DNA of 64,000 nt, taken from Evernia prunastri (taxonomy: Eukaryota > Ascomycota > Lecanoromycetes > Lecanorales > Parmeliaceae). Under the pieces are notes generated by a model. The model saw only the letters and a list, made by a program, of their open reading frames with translations. It did no database searches and was not told the DNA's origin. Below, piece by piece: positions 44,462 to 55,241 of the stretch. Location of the stretch: positions 316,116 through 380,115 of the forward strand of contig NKYR01000020.1 of NCBI GenBank assembly GCA_003184365.1, written 5' to 3'. The translations under genes and the position numbers were made by a program. Numbering within the stretch: position 1 is the stretch's first letter; each line of letters starts with the position of its first letter.

Positions 44462-46261
44462 CTATTGAGACGACGGTGATATCGTGATCTCTGGCTCGTT
44501 GACCGAAATAGTTTCATTGCCAATCTTGAGCTTGTTTGGATCGCCGTCGGGAAAGGCTATGATTCCGTTGGCTAGCGTAATAGGAGATCGAGTTGCTGTA
44601 TCAGCCGCGTGCGATTGGAAAACATATTTGCTGCCATCTATCACTGCTCCAGAGAGGCCTACGGAGATAGTGTGGCCGAGAATGGTAGCATGGCATCCTG
44701 GGGCAACTGTGGAGCTCCCAGAGACGAGCCCGCCACTGGGAACGCTTGCTATAGGCGTGCCGTTCATAAGAGGCAGACTAGGAGTTGGAGCTGATGGTGG
44801 CAGAAGAGTGTATATTGAGCCGCTCATTATATCACCACTAGACTCAACGGACATTTCCTGTCCAGATATGTCGACTGCGCTGCCGGTTGTATAAGATGTA
44901 GCTCCCATCTCGGCACCTGTGTTCGGAGCGTGCACGAGAGAGTCTTTGCTATTGAGGGAAGGTCGCGAAGAGGAAGCAACCATTGAGAGACCGCCTTGGT
45001 CTGGTTCTCCGTCTTTACTAGATGTCACACTCGAAGTCGTGTCCAAGGGATTACTGGGCTCTGGCTCTTTGTCTTTACCAGACGGTATATTTAGAATGTT
45101 ACTCGAAATACCGCCCGGGGCCGGCGTACTGTAAGAGTCTTGGGCGATTGAGGGATTTGTTCGCCCCGCTGCATCAGTCTTTGGAAGGTTTGGTGTTTGA
45201 GAGCTTTGTGCCACTGATGCTAATGAGGGTTTTACACTCTTCGGGCTAGCACCGACGGTCGTTTTGGTGGCAGGAGCATGAGCAGGGGTCGAACTACCTG
45301 CGGGAGACGCAGAAGAGGACGGCTTAATTTGTTCAGCAGGCCCTGTCAGAGCCGTCGCGGGTCGCAATGTTGTAGGAGGATCCCAAGCCCCGTAGAGAGC
45401 TGGAGTGCAAGTACTCCAGGCTGGATCCAATGAAGTCAAGGACGATGGGATCGATAGAAAGAAATCTGGATTGTTGCTCGAAGAGTAGTCCCCAAGCTTT
45501 GTGTAGTTGATTTTGATGTACGTGCATTCGGTCTGCTGAGCCCTTGCAGACAATGCCGTGGACAGGTCGTCGGGCGCATACGCAACTGTGGTATTGTAGG
45601 ACTTTCCCCGTGCCACGGTTTGCCCCCATGGACACGACACGTACGCTCGTAGGTTCTGATATGCGATATACACAGAGGGCGCAACACTAGAGTATATGTT
45701 AGCTTCGTGTAAACTGGTCATAGGAAAAGACTTACAAGATCATGCCATTCGAAACCACACCAGAAGACGCAGGTGCCATTGATGTCGAAGTAATGTTTGT
45801 GCCCGTCTCATTGCTCTCCGTGGGCCAATCCATGGGCCAAACCATGGGCCAGTATATGATCTGGACGTTCGATGAAGCAAGCCAACATGTCCCGGAACAA
45901 GTCAAGTTCCCGGTAGTCTGTTGCAAGTTGGTTGCTAAGTTTTACGAATCGTTAGCATCTGTTCCGCTCATACAAGCATTGGACCGTGATTCGATAGGAA
46001 AGTTGGTGCGTCGCTACAACGTACTTTAGAGCTCAAGAAAAGTACGAAAACGTGCGGTGGCAATGCAAGGTAATACCTTAGACTAGGTCGGACTCCAGAT
46101 CTATGGCTGATATGCAAATTCGGAAAGAGAAAGAGAGACTCACGATATCTGTCTGCCTCCAAACAAATACGGTGGCAAGTCGGCAGGACTTCTGGCGGGG
46201 CCACTACTAATTCAGCCAACAAAACAAAATACCACACCAGGACCGCTACGACCGACGACAT
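44462..46261 (-). CDS. Secreted Ser/Thr/Pro-rich extracellular protein
   Basis: Three exons on the minus strand: 46261-46144, 45934-45736 and 45686-44462, with introns of 209 and 49 nt, giving 513 residues. It opens with a signal peptide (MSSVVAVLVWYFVLLAELVV). The first third has Cys and Trp (NLTCSGTCWLASSNVQIIYW, PMVWPMDWPT) and N-glycosylation sites (NLT, NET, NIT), followed by VAPSVYIAYQNLRAYVSCPW. The middle is a long Ser/Thr/Pro linker, likely O-mannosylated. The C-terminal part contains GCHATILGHTISVGLSGAVI and ITLANGIIAFPDGDPNKLKI, resembling the short G-rich repeats found at the end of many fungal wall proteins, but the chain stops without a hydrophobic GPI tail. Likely secreted or wall-bound; function unknown. 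The first intron's exact borders are moderately certain. Confidence 0.7.
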
Positions 46262-46432
46262 GATCTCTGAATTAAAAGGTAGAATACAAGAGGGACTAGA
46301 AAAAAGAAACAGAGAGTAGAAATTGGATGTATTTGAAGTCAGGCATCAGGAACCTCAAACATGGCGGTGCATGCACTACGCCATATTTATTTTCAGCCTA
46401 TTCGAGGAGAACAGCTCCTGGGAAACCAAGCG

Positions 46433-46870
46433 CTAAGCAACCTCCGAGGACAATCCTTTAGATTTCCTTGGAGGATGTAAACCAAACACCTCAGGACGTG
46501 AAACGCAAAAGCCATCTCTTTGGTACTCCTTCAAAGCACCCACTAGAATTCGTGCCACGTACTTGACTTCTACCTAGGCAATAATAGCAAGGCAGCTGCG
46601 TGGTATGATGTCTACCAACGAAAAAGAGAGAAAGGACTTACTTCGCATCATGAAGCAACGCTTGGGAGAGAGAAGATAACAATAATCGCTCTTCAAGGCG
46701 CAATGCTGCACCGAGGATTTCGTCAAAAGTCCTGAACGCGCAGGTTCCCTCGCTAAGGTCTCGGATAGCGCCTGAGGTTACTAATCAGAAAAGGGGAATT
46801 GCGCGTGAACTTAACCGAGGTGCCGAGCTGGGCACGCTCTGAATTCCAATCTATGGTGTATTGTTCCCTA
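46433..46870 (-). pseudogene. Protein-like fragments, probable gene relic
   Basis: Minus-strand segments read like protein but do not join in frame: around 46865-46815 (EQYTIDWNSERAQLGTS), around 46775-46650 (IRDLSEGTCAFRTFDEILGA, ALRLEERLLLSSLSQALLHD) and 46570-46433 (VKYVARILVGALKEYQRDGF, CVSRPEVFGLHPPRKSKGLS, then a stop). GT and AG signals lie near the gaps, but each join misses the frame by one or two bases. The family is not recognised. It could be a decayed gene or one with unusual splice sites. Confidence 0.3.
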
Positions 46871-47710
46871 GAGAATAAAACAACAGCTACTCTAGAGGCT
46901 CTCTTCCGAACGTAGGACTAGAGTAGGGCTATGTTAGCGCTGATCGATATCAAATTTGTGGATCTTCAGTCCTACTAGTTTCGTCGAATACAGCCAGGCC
47001 GGTCACTACGAGACCTAGCACCTCATGCATTGTCCCAACGAATGCCGAAAAGCTGTCATTCTCCAGATGAAGGCTCCCATTAACATTTTTAGCAGCTTTA
47101 TGTTTATGAGCTGTGGACACAAAACGCGTCTGACCTTACGGTTGCTCTTGGACTAATGCGGTGTGGGCAAAGTGAAATCATGTACTGCCATGCTGGTTTT
47201 TTCTCCATGATGCTCGAAGACAGTATGCCTCTTGCCGAGCATTGGATTTCTTGAAGAACACTGATCGGTTATGCACTTTGACAATCTATCAATGGTACTA
47301 CCCTCACGGTGGCCAACGACTAGGCTTCACAACATACAAATGATCAAATAGCACTCATACGTTGACCAATCAAATAAGAAAAAGAACAAGAGAAAAGAAG
47401 AACTTCCAAACTTCAAGCTTCGACAAAGAGGTAAAACTCATCACTAGAATGCCCCCAAATCGTTACTCATTTGAATGGAAGAGAGTCTGTTTCCTGCGTC
47501 GGATACTTTTCATTTAAGGTGGCTTCAACGAGAAGTGTACAAAATCAGTCTAGTCCCTTATCCGCCATACCATCTTGAAAGAGCGGAGATATTTTCAGTA
47601 CTCGCAACCCGCGCCCATTTAATCCTCCGATACCTTCTCGGCCAGCACGAAAACATCCTCAACGCACCAGGCACCAGCCCCGCCATCTCCGCTGCTCGGC
47701 CCGGACTACT
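46871..47710. other. Intergenic, no supported gene
   Basis: Only short frames. The 3' flank of the cysteine-rich secreted gene lies at the right end. Confidence 0.45.
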
Positions 47711-48082
47711 CTAGCAGTCGTAGGAGTAAGACAAGAGCCCAGCGATACCAGTGACGCATAGACCCTCGACCGTGGCGGCGACGCCCGAGCAGTTGGAGGC
47801 GGAGTACACCGTCACTATCACAGCACCACCTCAGTCAGCCCAATCTTTGACCGAAGACTCCGTGGCGTCATGGGAATTTGACATACCGCTGCAGCCGGGG
47901 TCCAGGCGCTGGGTCAGGGCCGAGTTAATGCCCCCGAGCTCACCGCATCCGCCGTCCCAAGGGCCGGTCTGCTTGACGCAGGCTCCGGCGCAATTGTTCT
48001 GGCTGCAGAACAAGACGCTCGCGTCCGCGGCGGCGGCGGCGGCGAGGGCCGTGAGGGCAAGGAGGGCGTGGGTGAGTTGCAT
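47711..48082 (-). CDS. Small secreted cysteine-rich protein (effector-like)
   Basis: Two exons on the minus strand: 48082-47887 and 47814-47711 (72-nt intron), giving 99 residues. The ATG at 48082 opens a strong signal peptide (MQLTHALLALTALAAAAAAD); an upstream in-frame ATG-like codon at 48112 would spoil it. The mature chain of about 78 residues holds eight cysteines: FCSQNNCAGAC, GGC, PGC, then after the intron NC, LC and a final C-terminal YDC. Gly-rich spacing and an even number of cysteines suggest a disulfide-locked fold. Such proteins are typical of fungal secreted effectors, antimicrobial peptides or surface proteins. No homologue is recognised, so the role is open. TATA-like sequence (tttatatccc region) lies about 120 bp upstream on the minus strand. 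Confidence 0.72.
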
Positions 48083-51000
48083 GGTGTTGGAGTGAGGTTT
48101 TTTGTTGAGCAAGATTTGGGGGAATTCTAGGGTCGTTGTGGCGAGAAACTTGAGAATTTGATGCGGTGGGTTGGGAAAGGAATGTGGGAGTTTGCCTGCC
48201 TTTTATATCCCTTGAGAGGGGACCATCGCTGTGACCAAGGCTACGTACGCATATAAGAGGAGATCGCCATATTTATACTCCTCAGATGCAGAAGTTTTTC
48301 CTTGCAGCTCCACCGTATTTGGTGGAGTTCAGTAAGCCATTCGCCTCGCATACTTTCTCATTATGGAGATTCTCGCTCAAAAGTGGCTGAATACTTCATA
48401 ATAGGGCCAAGCCACTACATTTCCAATACTTATCAACCAATGTGCTATACTTACTTTCAAAATTACGGAGTTACTCTATCTTGAAAGAAGACCGCTGCAT
48501 GCTCGATGAATCGACGGGTCCAAAATAGATCGCTGCTTCACCCTCTGTATACTCGAAGAATATTTCACGCATATGGTTCCAAGACGAGCACTTTGCCGAT
48601 CTTCTCTGGTCCGTCTCTGTGTGTGAACAAAAAGCGGGATTTCTCGGACGTGCTGGTTGTTGAGGAGCCTGGGTAAGCACGCTGCTACACATGGATGACT
48701 CGTCAAGTAGATATGACTGTCATCTGAATAACGTAAGGCAAATTTACTATCCCTTCCGAACGAAATTTCGAGTCAACCCAAAGACGTGCTTATTGAGGTT
48801 CCCCAGTCACCGTGATTTTAAAGCCTCTATCCGACATGCCATCTGGGAATATCCACATGTCCGTGCAGGAGGGGACCAGGGGGGCCACCACTGGATTGTC
48901 AAAGCTTGAATTTGGTGTTCGAACAGTGATGTAGCGAATACCCAAGCTTAAACGCGCTAACCAGCCCTTACAGTTGTCTCACACTTTGTTATAGAGTACG
49001 GCGTGAGAGGAGCTGGAAATCTTGAAGACCATCGATGTCTAGTCACCGTGTCCCTCGCCTCACGAGCAGCACTTGAGCTTCACCGTCTATCCCTTTTCTC
49101 CGCCGTCGGACCCTTCTCTTGCCCAGGACTCCTCCCACGCAACGCGGACTATCGATAACATTCGGGGCATATTGCCTTGTCGACAAAAAGTTGAGCTACC
49201 CCGTACAGCTTTCGTCTTTTCGCGTATGCCTCGACACATTGTCTTTTCCTAGACTTGACTGGAGTCTGGACAGCTTCGGATACAACATGGATCGAGACTC
49301 TGTCGTTCACTTCTTTCTCCTCCGTCTCCACAATCAAAAAAACGCAATTTCGTTGCCTTTCCAAATTCAAGGCACTGGATGGTGCTGTTCAAATGAAATA
49401 CATACTGGCTAAGACAATGTGACAAGCAGACTACTTACGCGACAATCAGCATCGCAAGCTAAGGCTGGAGGGACCATTGGCTACTCTACGGACCTTACGG
49501 AACGCAGAGACGGCTCGCTAGACATAACGAATCTGCATTTTTAGGAGCTATTCAGAGCGACCCAACCCTCAGAACCACCACCTTACATATAATCGCCGGA
49601 GCATGCGCAACGTCATCTGGACACACTGGATTTCCCATTATGAACCCTCACGTGGCTGCTATGGCCGCGATCGTCGAACGGCGATCAGACCCCGAGCCTG
49701 TGCAGAGTACAATAAGCAATACCGATGCTCAAAAGAAGAGAATTGGCGGTCTAGCAAGCTTGAACATTACTCACGAGGTTGCAGTAGATACAGACCCGTA
49801 ATCTTATGGGAGCCTTGGCGGGACGGTCGGCGACGCTCACAATTCCCGAGAAGCGGTATGATTGGCTTACGGCCACGTATACTAGGGTGTATTTCTTTGA
49901 GATGCTCAGTCTCCGATTGCTCTTTCGCACCAGTCCATTCATAGTCACTCATAGTATCGCAGAGGACACTTTCAAAGTGAATGACTCGTGGTTGGTCACC
50001 TATTTGCTTCCGCGCCGCTAAACCTGCCAAATATAGCCTATCGAAGGTCGTCTTGGATGTTTACTCGGATGATCGTGCCTCGCTTTCGTGCCTTGTCAAT
50101 GGTGTGTCTTACCTGCATCGTAGGACTAGCCGGCCAAATCCGACTGCAATTGTGGCGAGGACGGAAACAGCGCGCAGATGTTGAAGTTCAGACTTGGCTT
50201 TGACTGACTGCCTCCATTGCTTCAAAATGGCTGTCGAGACCGTCTGACAGCCATGGTCAGCATTGGCCAAAAGGAGAGTACTAGCGCAATCAGCCTGCAG
50301 CGGCTGTTTCCGGCGCCATGCACGATACAACTAATAGCCGGTTTTTGCCTAAAGCGAGCCTCAGAGTCTCATAGATATGTCATACGCTGGCTCCATCTGT
50401 CCATCCTTTTTGATTTCTACAGTTGTAGTTTGACGACATCTTCACACCCCTCTCTCACTGGTGCTCACCATGCCCACAGGCACCTCTCGTACAAAACACA
50501 CCCTAATCCAAGCTAATTCGGATGCAGCGGAGAAGTTCGCGAAAGCGAGAAGCGTCTGAACGATTTCGATGCCGTAGTATTTGGATAGTAGTGTCCAAGC
50601 AACCTTGAGCTTGTGGATATGCCTCAAGATGTACCTCATTGCGCCAGTAGGATTTATTCCACGCTTAGCGTGATCTTATTCGAACTCTCTGTCCCGATCA
50701 TCTGAAGGTGGATGTTTCACTCTAGTCATCCCTGTATATCGGCTCTTCTTTCGGAGGACGATGATCACAAAAACCAAGGAAGAAAAAGTTCGAGAAATTC
50801 CGAACTGGTGGAATTTAGTTTTATGAATGGTGATACTTTTTGTACTTTTTAAGAGAAGAGTAAATTCCAAGGATACTATAACCGATAGTATCCAAGCCTC
50901 CAAGGTAAGGTAGTCTTAAAGATACTCTTGGCAGGGCATTCTGGAATCTGCGAGAGATACTAAATATAATCAAATCGGAGATTTTCGCGGAACTCGCCGT

Positions 51001-51684
51001 GAAACCTTCTTTTCTCTGTCCATCTTTCTTCTTTTTGAGAGTAACTACCCCTAAGAGTGTTCCTCAATGAGTAAGGTAGAGCATACCTACCTACCCCCGA
51101 AGAATGTTGTCAAAAGAGTGCCCCTCGAAGATACTTCCCCAAGAGTGCTTCCTGAAGAGTGCCCCCCGAAAAATACGTGGTACCCCCGAAGAGTGCAGAA
51201 TATGTTGTAGTGTGCATGGAAAGTATCCTGAACAAAATGTACCAAAATTTGAGTTTTGAAATTGATTAAATTTTTTCTTTTGCTTTTTTGCTACTAACGA
51301 TTGCGGAGTAACGTCCGCGGTATCCTTTTGTATCTTCTCCACTCTTTATAGACTGTATTGAATCTGTTTGAAACTTGTTCCAACATCTCATAGAGGAGTA
51401 ATCTCAAGAGTCAAAAGTGGTCTGGCTCAAGGCAACATGGACTGCCGATTTCGAGAAATTCGTTCTCGTCCAGCTCATCTGCGTTCTTATAACATCTCCA
51501 GACGTTCACATCGCAATGCAGCTGTTGAAATCGCTGTTCAAAACACCAAAATTGATGATAGATTTTCGAGAGTGCTTAACAAGTCGATACTGAGATACCT
51601 CCACTGAGTGTGTACGTCATCTCCCTTGGCTTTCCAAATTCCCTACTGACCAAAGATTCCTTCAAGCTGCCCCACGATCCCATC
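48083..51684. other. Long gene-poor region with repeats
   Basis: 3.6 kb without a supported gene. It contains a possible protein-like fragment at about 49560-49800 (plus), an AT-rich stretch at 50780-51010 and short degenerate repeats at 51093-51197. Frames are short and unlinked, as in decayed mobile or accessory DNA. Confidence 0.5.
51093..51197. repeat. Degenerate short repeats (ccccgaagagtg-type)
   Basis: Five or more copies of a motif close to ccccgaagagtg occur with variable spacers between 51093 and 51197, e.g. cccccgaagaatg, cccctcgaagata, ccccccgaaaaat and cccccgaagagtg. Confidence 0.6.
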
Positions 51685-52697
51685 ATGAGATCAATCTCTC
51701 TGCCGCGCGTTCTGCTGTTTGCGGCCAGCTTTTGTCTGAGAAGTTGGGGCTACATCCTAGGCGGAGGCTGCGACGCTTATGCCGAAGACATTGACAGCGC
51801 ACTGTCCAATTTTGCGACATCCTGCTTAGCCGCGCGCAGCTCCCTCAACCCGCAAAATAACAATGTCGAAGATTGGTTCGGTTTGCTGGAGCCACTTTTC
51901 CCGGGACTCAGCTATTCAACTCCATATGCTATGCAGCAGTGGATGCTGGATCCCGACAATTACGATGTAGGCCCAGAAACCTTGTCGCTGACTCAGACGT
52001 TTCAAAGTATGTGGATTTCGAGTATTGTTGATTGTTTTTGAGCCATTACCTCTCACCCAAGATCTGCCATAAGCGTTCAAGGTAGCGTAATTTTGACACT
52101 AATGGTACGATCAATCATTTAGACCAACTCAACATCATGACAAAGTTCGATACCGCTGAGTATGAGGATTTACAAGACGCACTAGAGGAAGATATAGACG
52201 TGGACGCGAGCTTGCCCGAAGAACTCCAGAGAATAGACAGTACAGTTCACTTCGAGTGTGATCCCACCGCATTCGTCAAAGTCGAATCCAGCCGTGGATC
52301 ACCACTCTGGGTCGGTCCAGATGGCGTGGCCTTTGAAATGACAAGAGACGCCGCGCTCTGCCCGCCGGGTGTCAAAACGAGGGTTGCCGAACACCCAGCG
52401 ACGACCAACCCTACCACACCGGCTTATTTCGTCGTCATGCTATGTCCAGAAATACTGACGCAGACGCCCGGTCGACCCAAGATGTGGGCGACGCTGGTTG
52501 GGACAGAACTGGAGGATACGCGGCCGGTTGTTGATATCCAAGATAACCTCTTGTGGCTAGGCATGCATATCGACTCGCTTCGCCAGAATGTGCTCAGTGT
52601 ATGGATGGGCAGGATCGTCCTCTTGATTATGGGCGTTCAGTACAGTGACCGGATCTACAGTGGGTTGCGTCGTCTCGTCGACCCTGCTAAATGTTAA
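51685..52697 (+). CDS. Secreted protein of unknown function, possibly zincin-like without catalytic motif
   Basis: Two exons, 51685-52006 and 52123-52697 (116-nt intron), giving 298 residues. The start at 51685 opens a signal peptide (MRSISLPRVLLFAASFCLRS). The mature part has GGGCDAYAEDIDSALSNFAT, RSSLNPQNNNVEDWFGLLEP, LNIMTKFDTAEYEDLQDALE, TVHFECDPTAFVKVES, FEMTRDAALCPPG and PAYFVVMLCPEILTQTPGRP, then NLLWLGMHIDSLRQNVLSVW. The block order recalls secreted fungal proteins related to M35-like metalloproteases, where an HExxH helix would follow about here. Instead the chain ends in MGRIVLLIMGVQYSDRIYSG and a short tail, with no HExxH in any frame. So it is either a non-catalytic member or a truncated copy. 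Function unknown. Confidence 0.6.
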
Positions 52698-54375
52698 CAA
52701 TCGTTGTAGTCTCCACAGCCCTGAGTTTCCGGACTTTCGAACAGTGTAAGACCTTGACCTGGTCCGAAGCTTTGGTGAATCTGGATTCGTTGTCTTTGTA
52801 TATCACCGGTTCGTCCTGCCGTGAACATCTTATCGCGCAATGAACTTGGCTGACATGGGGACTTTAATAAGGAGCGGAGATTTTCAGGGAGCAAGTGATA
52901 GATCACGTGGATCCTACGTACTACTGGAATGAGAGTGGCATTCTGACCGAGCGTGCGGAAGCTTGGGGTTTCGCAAATGAACCGGTTCAAATCCAATTCA
53001 AGAAATAGGCATGAGGGCACGTCAGTACGGAGGTTAGGAGCGGGGTGTTCCTGGCCTATACGTTACAAAAGTATCTCCTTCGGTAGATTGGAAATGGTTG
53101 AGGGTAAAAGTACCATGAGGGTCAAAGTACCATGGAGAACCGGGACAGTAGATTAATAAAAGTTCGACATTCAGAAGAGAGTAAATGCAATTGACACTCT
53201 AACCGCAGAGATCCCCTCTCGCAGTCACAACATGGCCCCTTCCTCCCTGACACGTTTCATACCGTCGCTGCAACATGTCACAGCGCGTGTACCATCTCGC
53301 TCCCCGCGGAATGGGCGGAACGTGCAGCACAAGCACAACCAGCCGCGTCCTTGAGCACCATCCTCAAAAGTCAACCATTCCGCTATCTAAACTCCTGTAT
53401 CAGCTCCAGCATCACACCCCTCATCCACAACCTCCCATCCCACCACTCCTCCCTCAGCATCTGTCGCACCATCCTTTCTAACCAAACATCTTGCCTAACA
53501 TCCACCTCAGTCCAACCATTATGGAAACTACGTAAGACCTTCCGTATTCCCATCCCGTCAGAGGCTGCTACACCAGCCACAACAGCATCTTCACTTGCGA
53601 CCTGACGGCATCCACCTCCAGCCTTTCTAAGCAGGGTTCTGATCCAGAGGGTATTCAAGAGAAGGAAGGCTTTGAGGCCCCAGCAAAAGGCGTCTCCGCC
53701 GCGGAATGTCGGCACCGAAACCCCCAATCATGGCTAGCTACAGCCGTAGCTCTCTACTCTTGGGAGTGATTGCCTGTGAGTGATGGCAGTTACTGGCTCT
53801 GAACCTAAAAATTGACGGACAATGTTGAGAATGGTTGAATGGCTAATATGCAGGCTTTGACGGGACCGGGACAAAGCTTTCGAGGGATGCGTAGTTACGA
53901 GCACCGGTAGGCTTTTTTTTTTCTTTGATGTTTGTCTCCCCCAATCTCGGACGCTGAAGTCCCAGGGTATGCTTTCAGATGTCGATGCGTAGATCCTTGC
54001 CTGATTGTTCATTCCACCCTTTTGAGTCACATTTCTGCAGCGAAAAGTGGCATTCTGATCCAAACCTACTCGTTATGCTCTGCTTTGCTTTTCACTCACG
54101 TGCTCGTGCTAAAGAATAAATAACCTCTATCATTTTACCCAGCTGTACCAGACCGCCCGTGGACAACACTCCCGCCCTCTCTACACTCGTATCTGCCGGA
54201 TACGGTCCCAATGTACTCCGTACGTCGCAACAACGGTTTTCTAATTACAAAGATCGCCCCTCCTAACCGCTCATGTAAGCTGCTCATAGCACGATGCAGG
54301 CGCCGATAAGCACAAACTCTTACAGCGCCCCGCAATCAGCATTCTTCTTCGTACAGAACACTTCACCTCCGGAAC
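52698..54375. other. Intergenic, with an uncertain open frame at 53231-53605
   Basis: A plus-strand frame at 53351-53605 (STILKSQPFRYLNSCISSSI, SVQPLWKLRKTFRIPIPSEA) stays open leftwards to about 53200 but lacks a convincing start and ends in TGA, after which the same frame continues to 53725. It may be an exon of an unplaced gene. The rest shows nothing supported. Confidence 0.35.
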
Positions 54376-55241
54376 CTAAGAAGAGTAATACGCCTCCATC
54401 TCCTCCAGCAACCCAGGCTGAACAGGACGCCACCCTATACGTCTTCACACTCGAGGTAGGGTCGTCCCAGCTGATCAAATGGGCCATGAAACCGATAGCC
54501 TCGTCCAAAGATTTCCCCTCGACGGGCAACTTCAGCCGCTCACCGACCACCGTCACAGAGTCTTTGGTCCGTACGCCGTGTTCCGCAACTCCATGACAGG
54601 TCGCGCCCGCGGTGCCTCTCTCCAGCGCGAGATGGAACAGAACCGCAGCGTCCAATCTGTGGACAGCGGGCCAGCGAGACGGATCATCATCGATATACAG
54701 GACGGAATCCTTCTAGCGTGTTAGGTTGATCAAGAGCGGAATCTTCCCTCGTGGACCGTTGGAGCTAACCGGATCACCAGGCCACGTATCTGCTTTTCCT
54801 CTGACAATCTACAAACCAGATCCGTGAAGAGTGCGCGGTCGGAAAGGGGCGTGTCCCCCTCAGGCTCCGTGTCCTCCCTCGCCAGTCGTCCGTTGGGCAA
54901 GCCCAGCGTGCCGGAAGCGATGACGAGTGGGTCTCCCCGTCTCGGCCAGCACGTCACCTATGGCTTCGATAGCCGCCCTTTCGACAGCCGTGGCGCCGGC
55001 ATAGTCGCTGAAGTCGTGGACTAAAGCGAGGTGGATGACCGCCGTCGGCGGCTTGGGTGCCGCGCTTCAGGCTGTCGAGGTCTCGCAGGTCTCCTCAGTG
55101 GGGTTCGACACCGGCTTTGGCGAGGGTCTCGACGGACCCGTCGCTGCGGTCGAGACCGAGCACTTGGTGGCCGTTGCTGAGCAGTCCTTGGACGACAGCA
55201 CGGCCGATAAAGCCAGCGGCACCTGTTACGATGATACGCAT
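54376..55241 (-). pseudogene. NAD-dependent epimerase/dehydratase (extended SDR), multiply broken
   Basis: The minus strand from ATG at 55241 to TAG at 54376 reads as an extended SDR when frames are switched: MRIIVTGAAGFIGRAVVQGL with the GxxGxxG NAD site, GDLRDLDSLKRGTQAADG, DPLVIASGTLGLPNGRLARE, RGLVIRLAPTVH, IPLLINLTR, SVLYIDDDPSRWPAVHRLDA, GTAGATCHGVAEHGVRTKDS, VEGKSLDEAIGFMAHLI and a final PVQPGLLEEMEAYYSS. Lesions seen: a TGA after GVEPH, a frameshift near 55045, another near 54935, one before IPLLINLTR, a TAG after NLTR and one after SSVKT. The gap-free length (about 288 codons) equals the intact family. The intact protein would be a sugar-nucleotide or aldehyde/ketone-type oxidoreductase. 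This is an inactivated copy; the description here does not restore it. Confidence 0.82.

Noticed and set aside
52960..53010. Second tRNA-like word (ggttcaaatcc)
   Set aside because: No matching stems or box A at the right distance.
53722..53900. A short spliced reading giving a signal-like peptide and an FDGTGTKLS word
   Set aside because: It needs a chosen intron and stops after about 28 residues; resemblance to DUF2235 proteins is too short to support.
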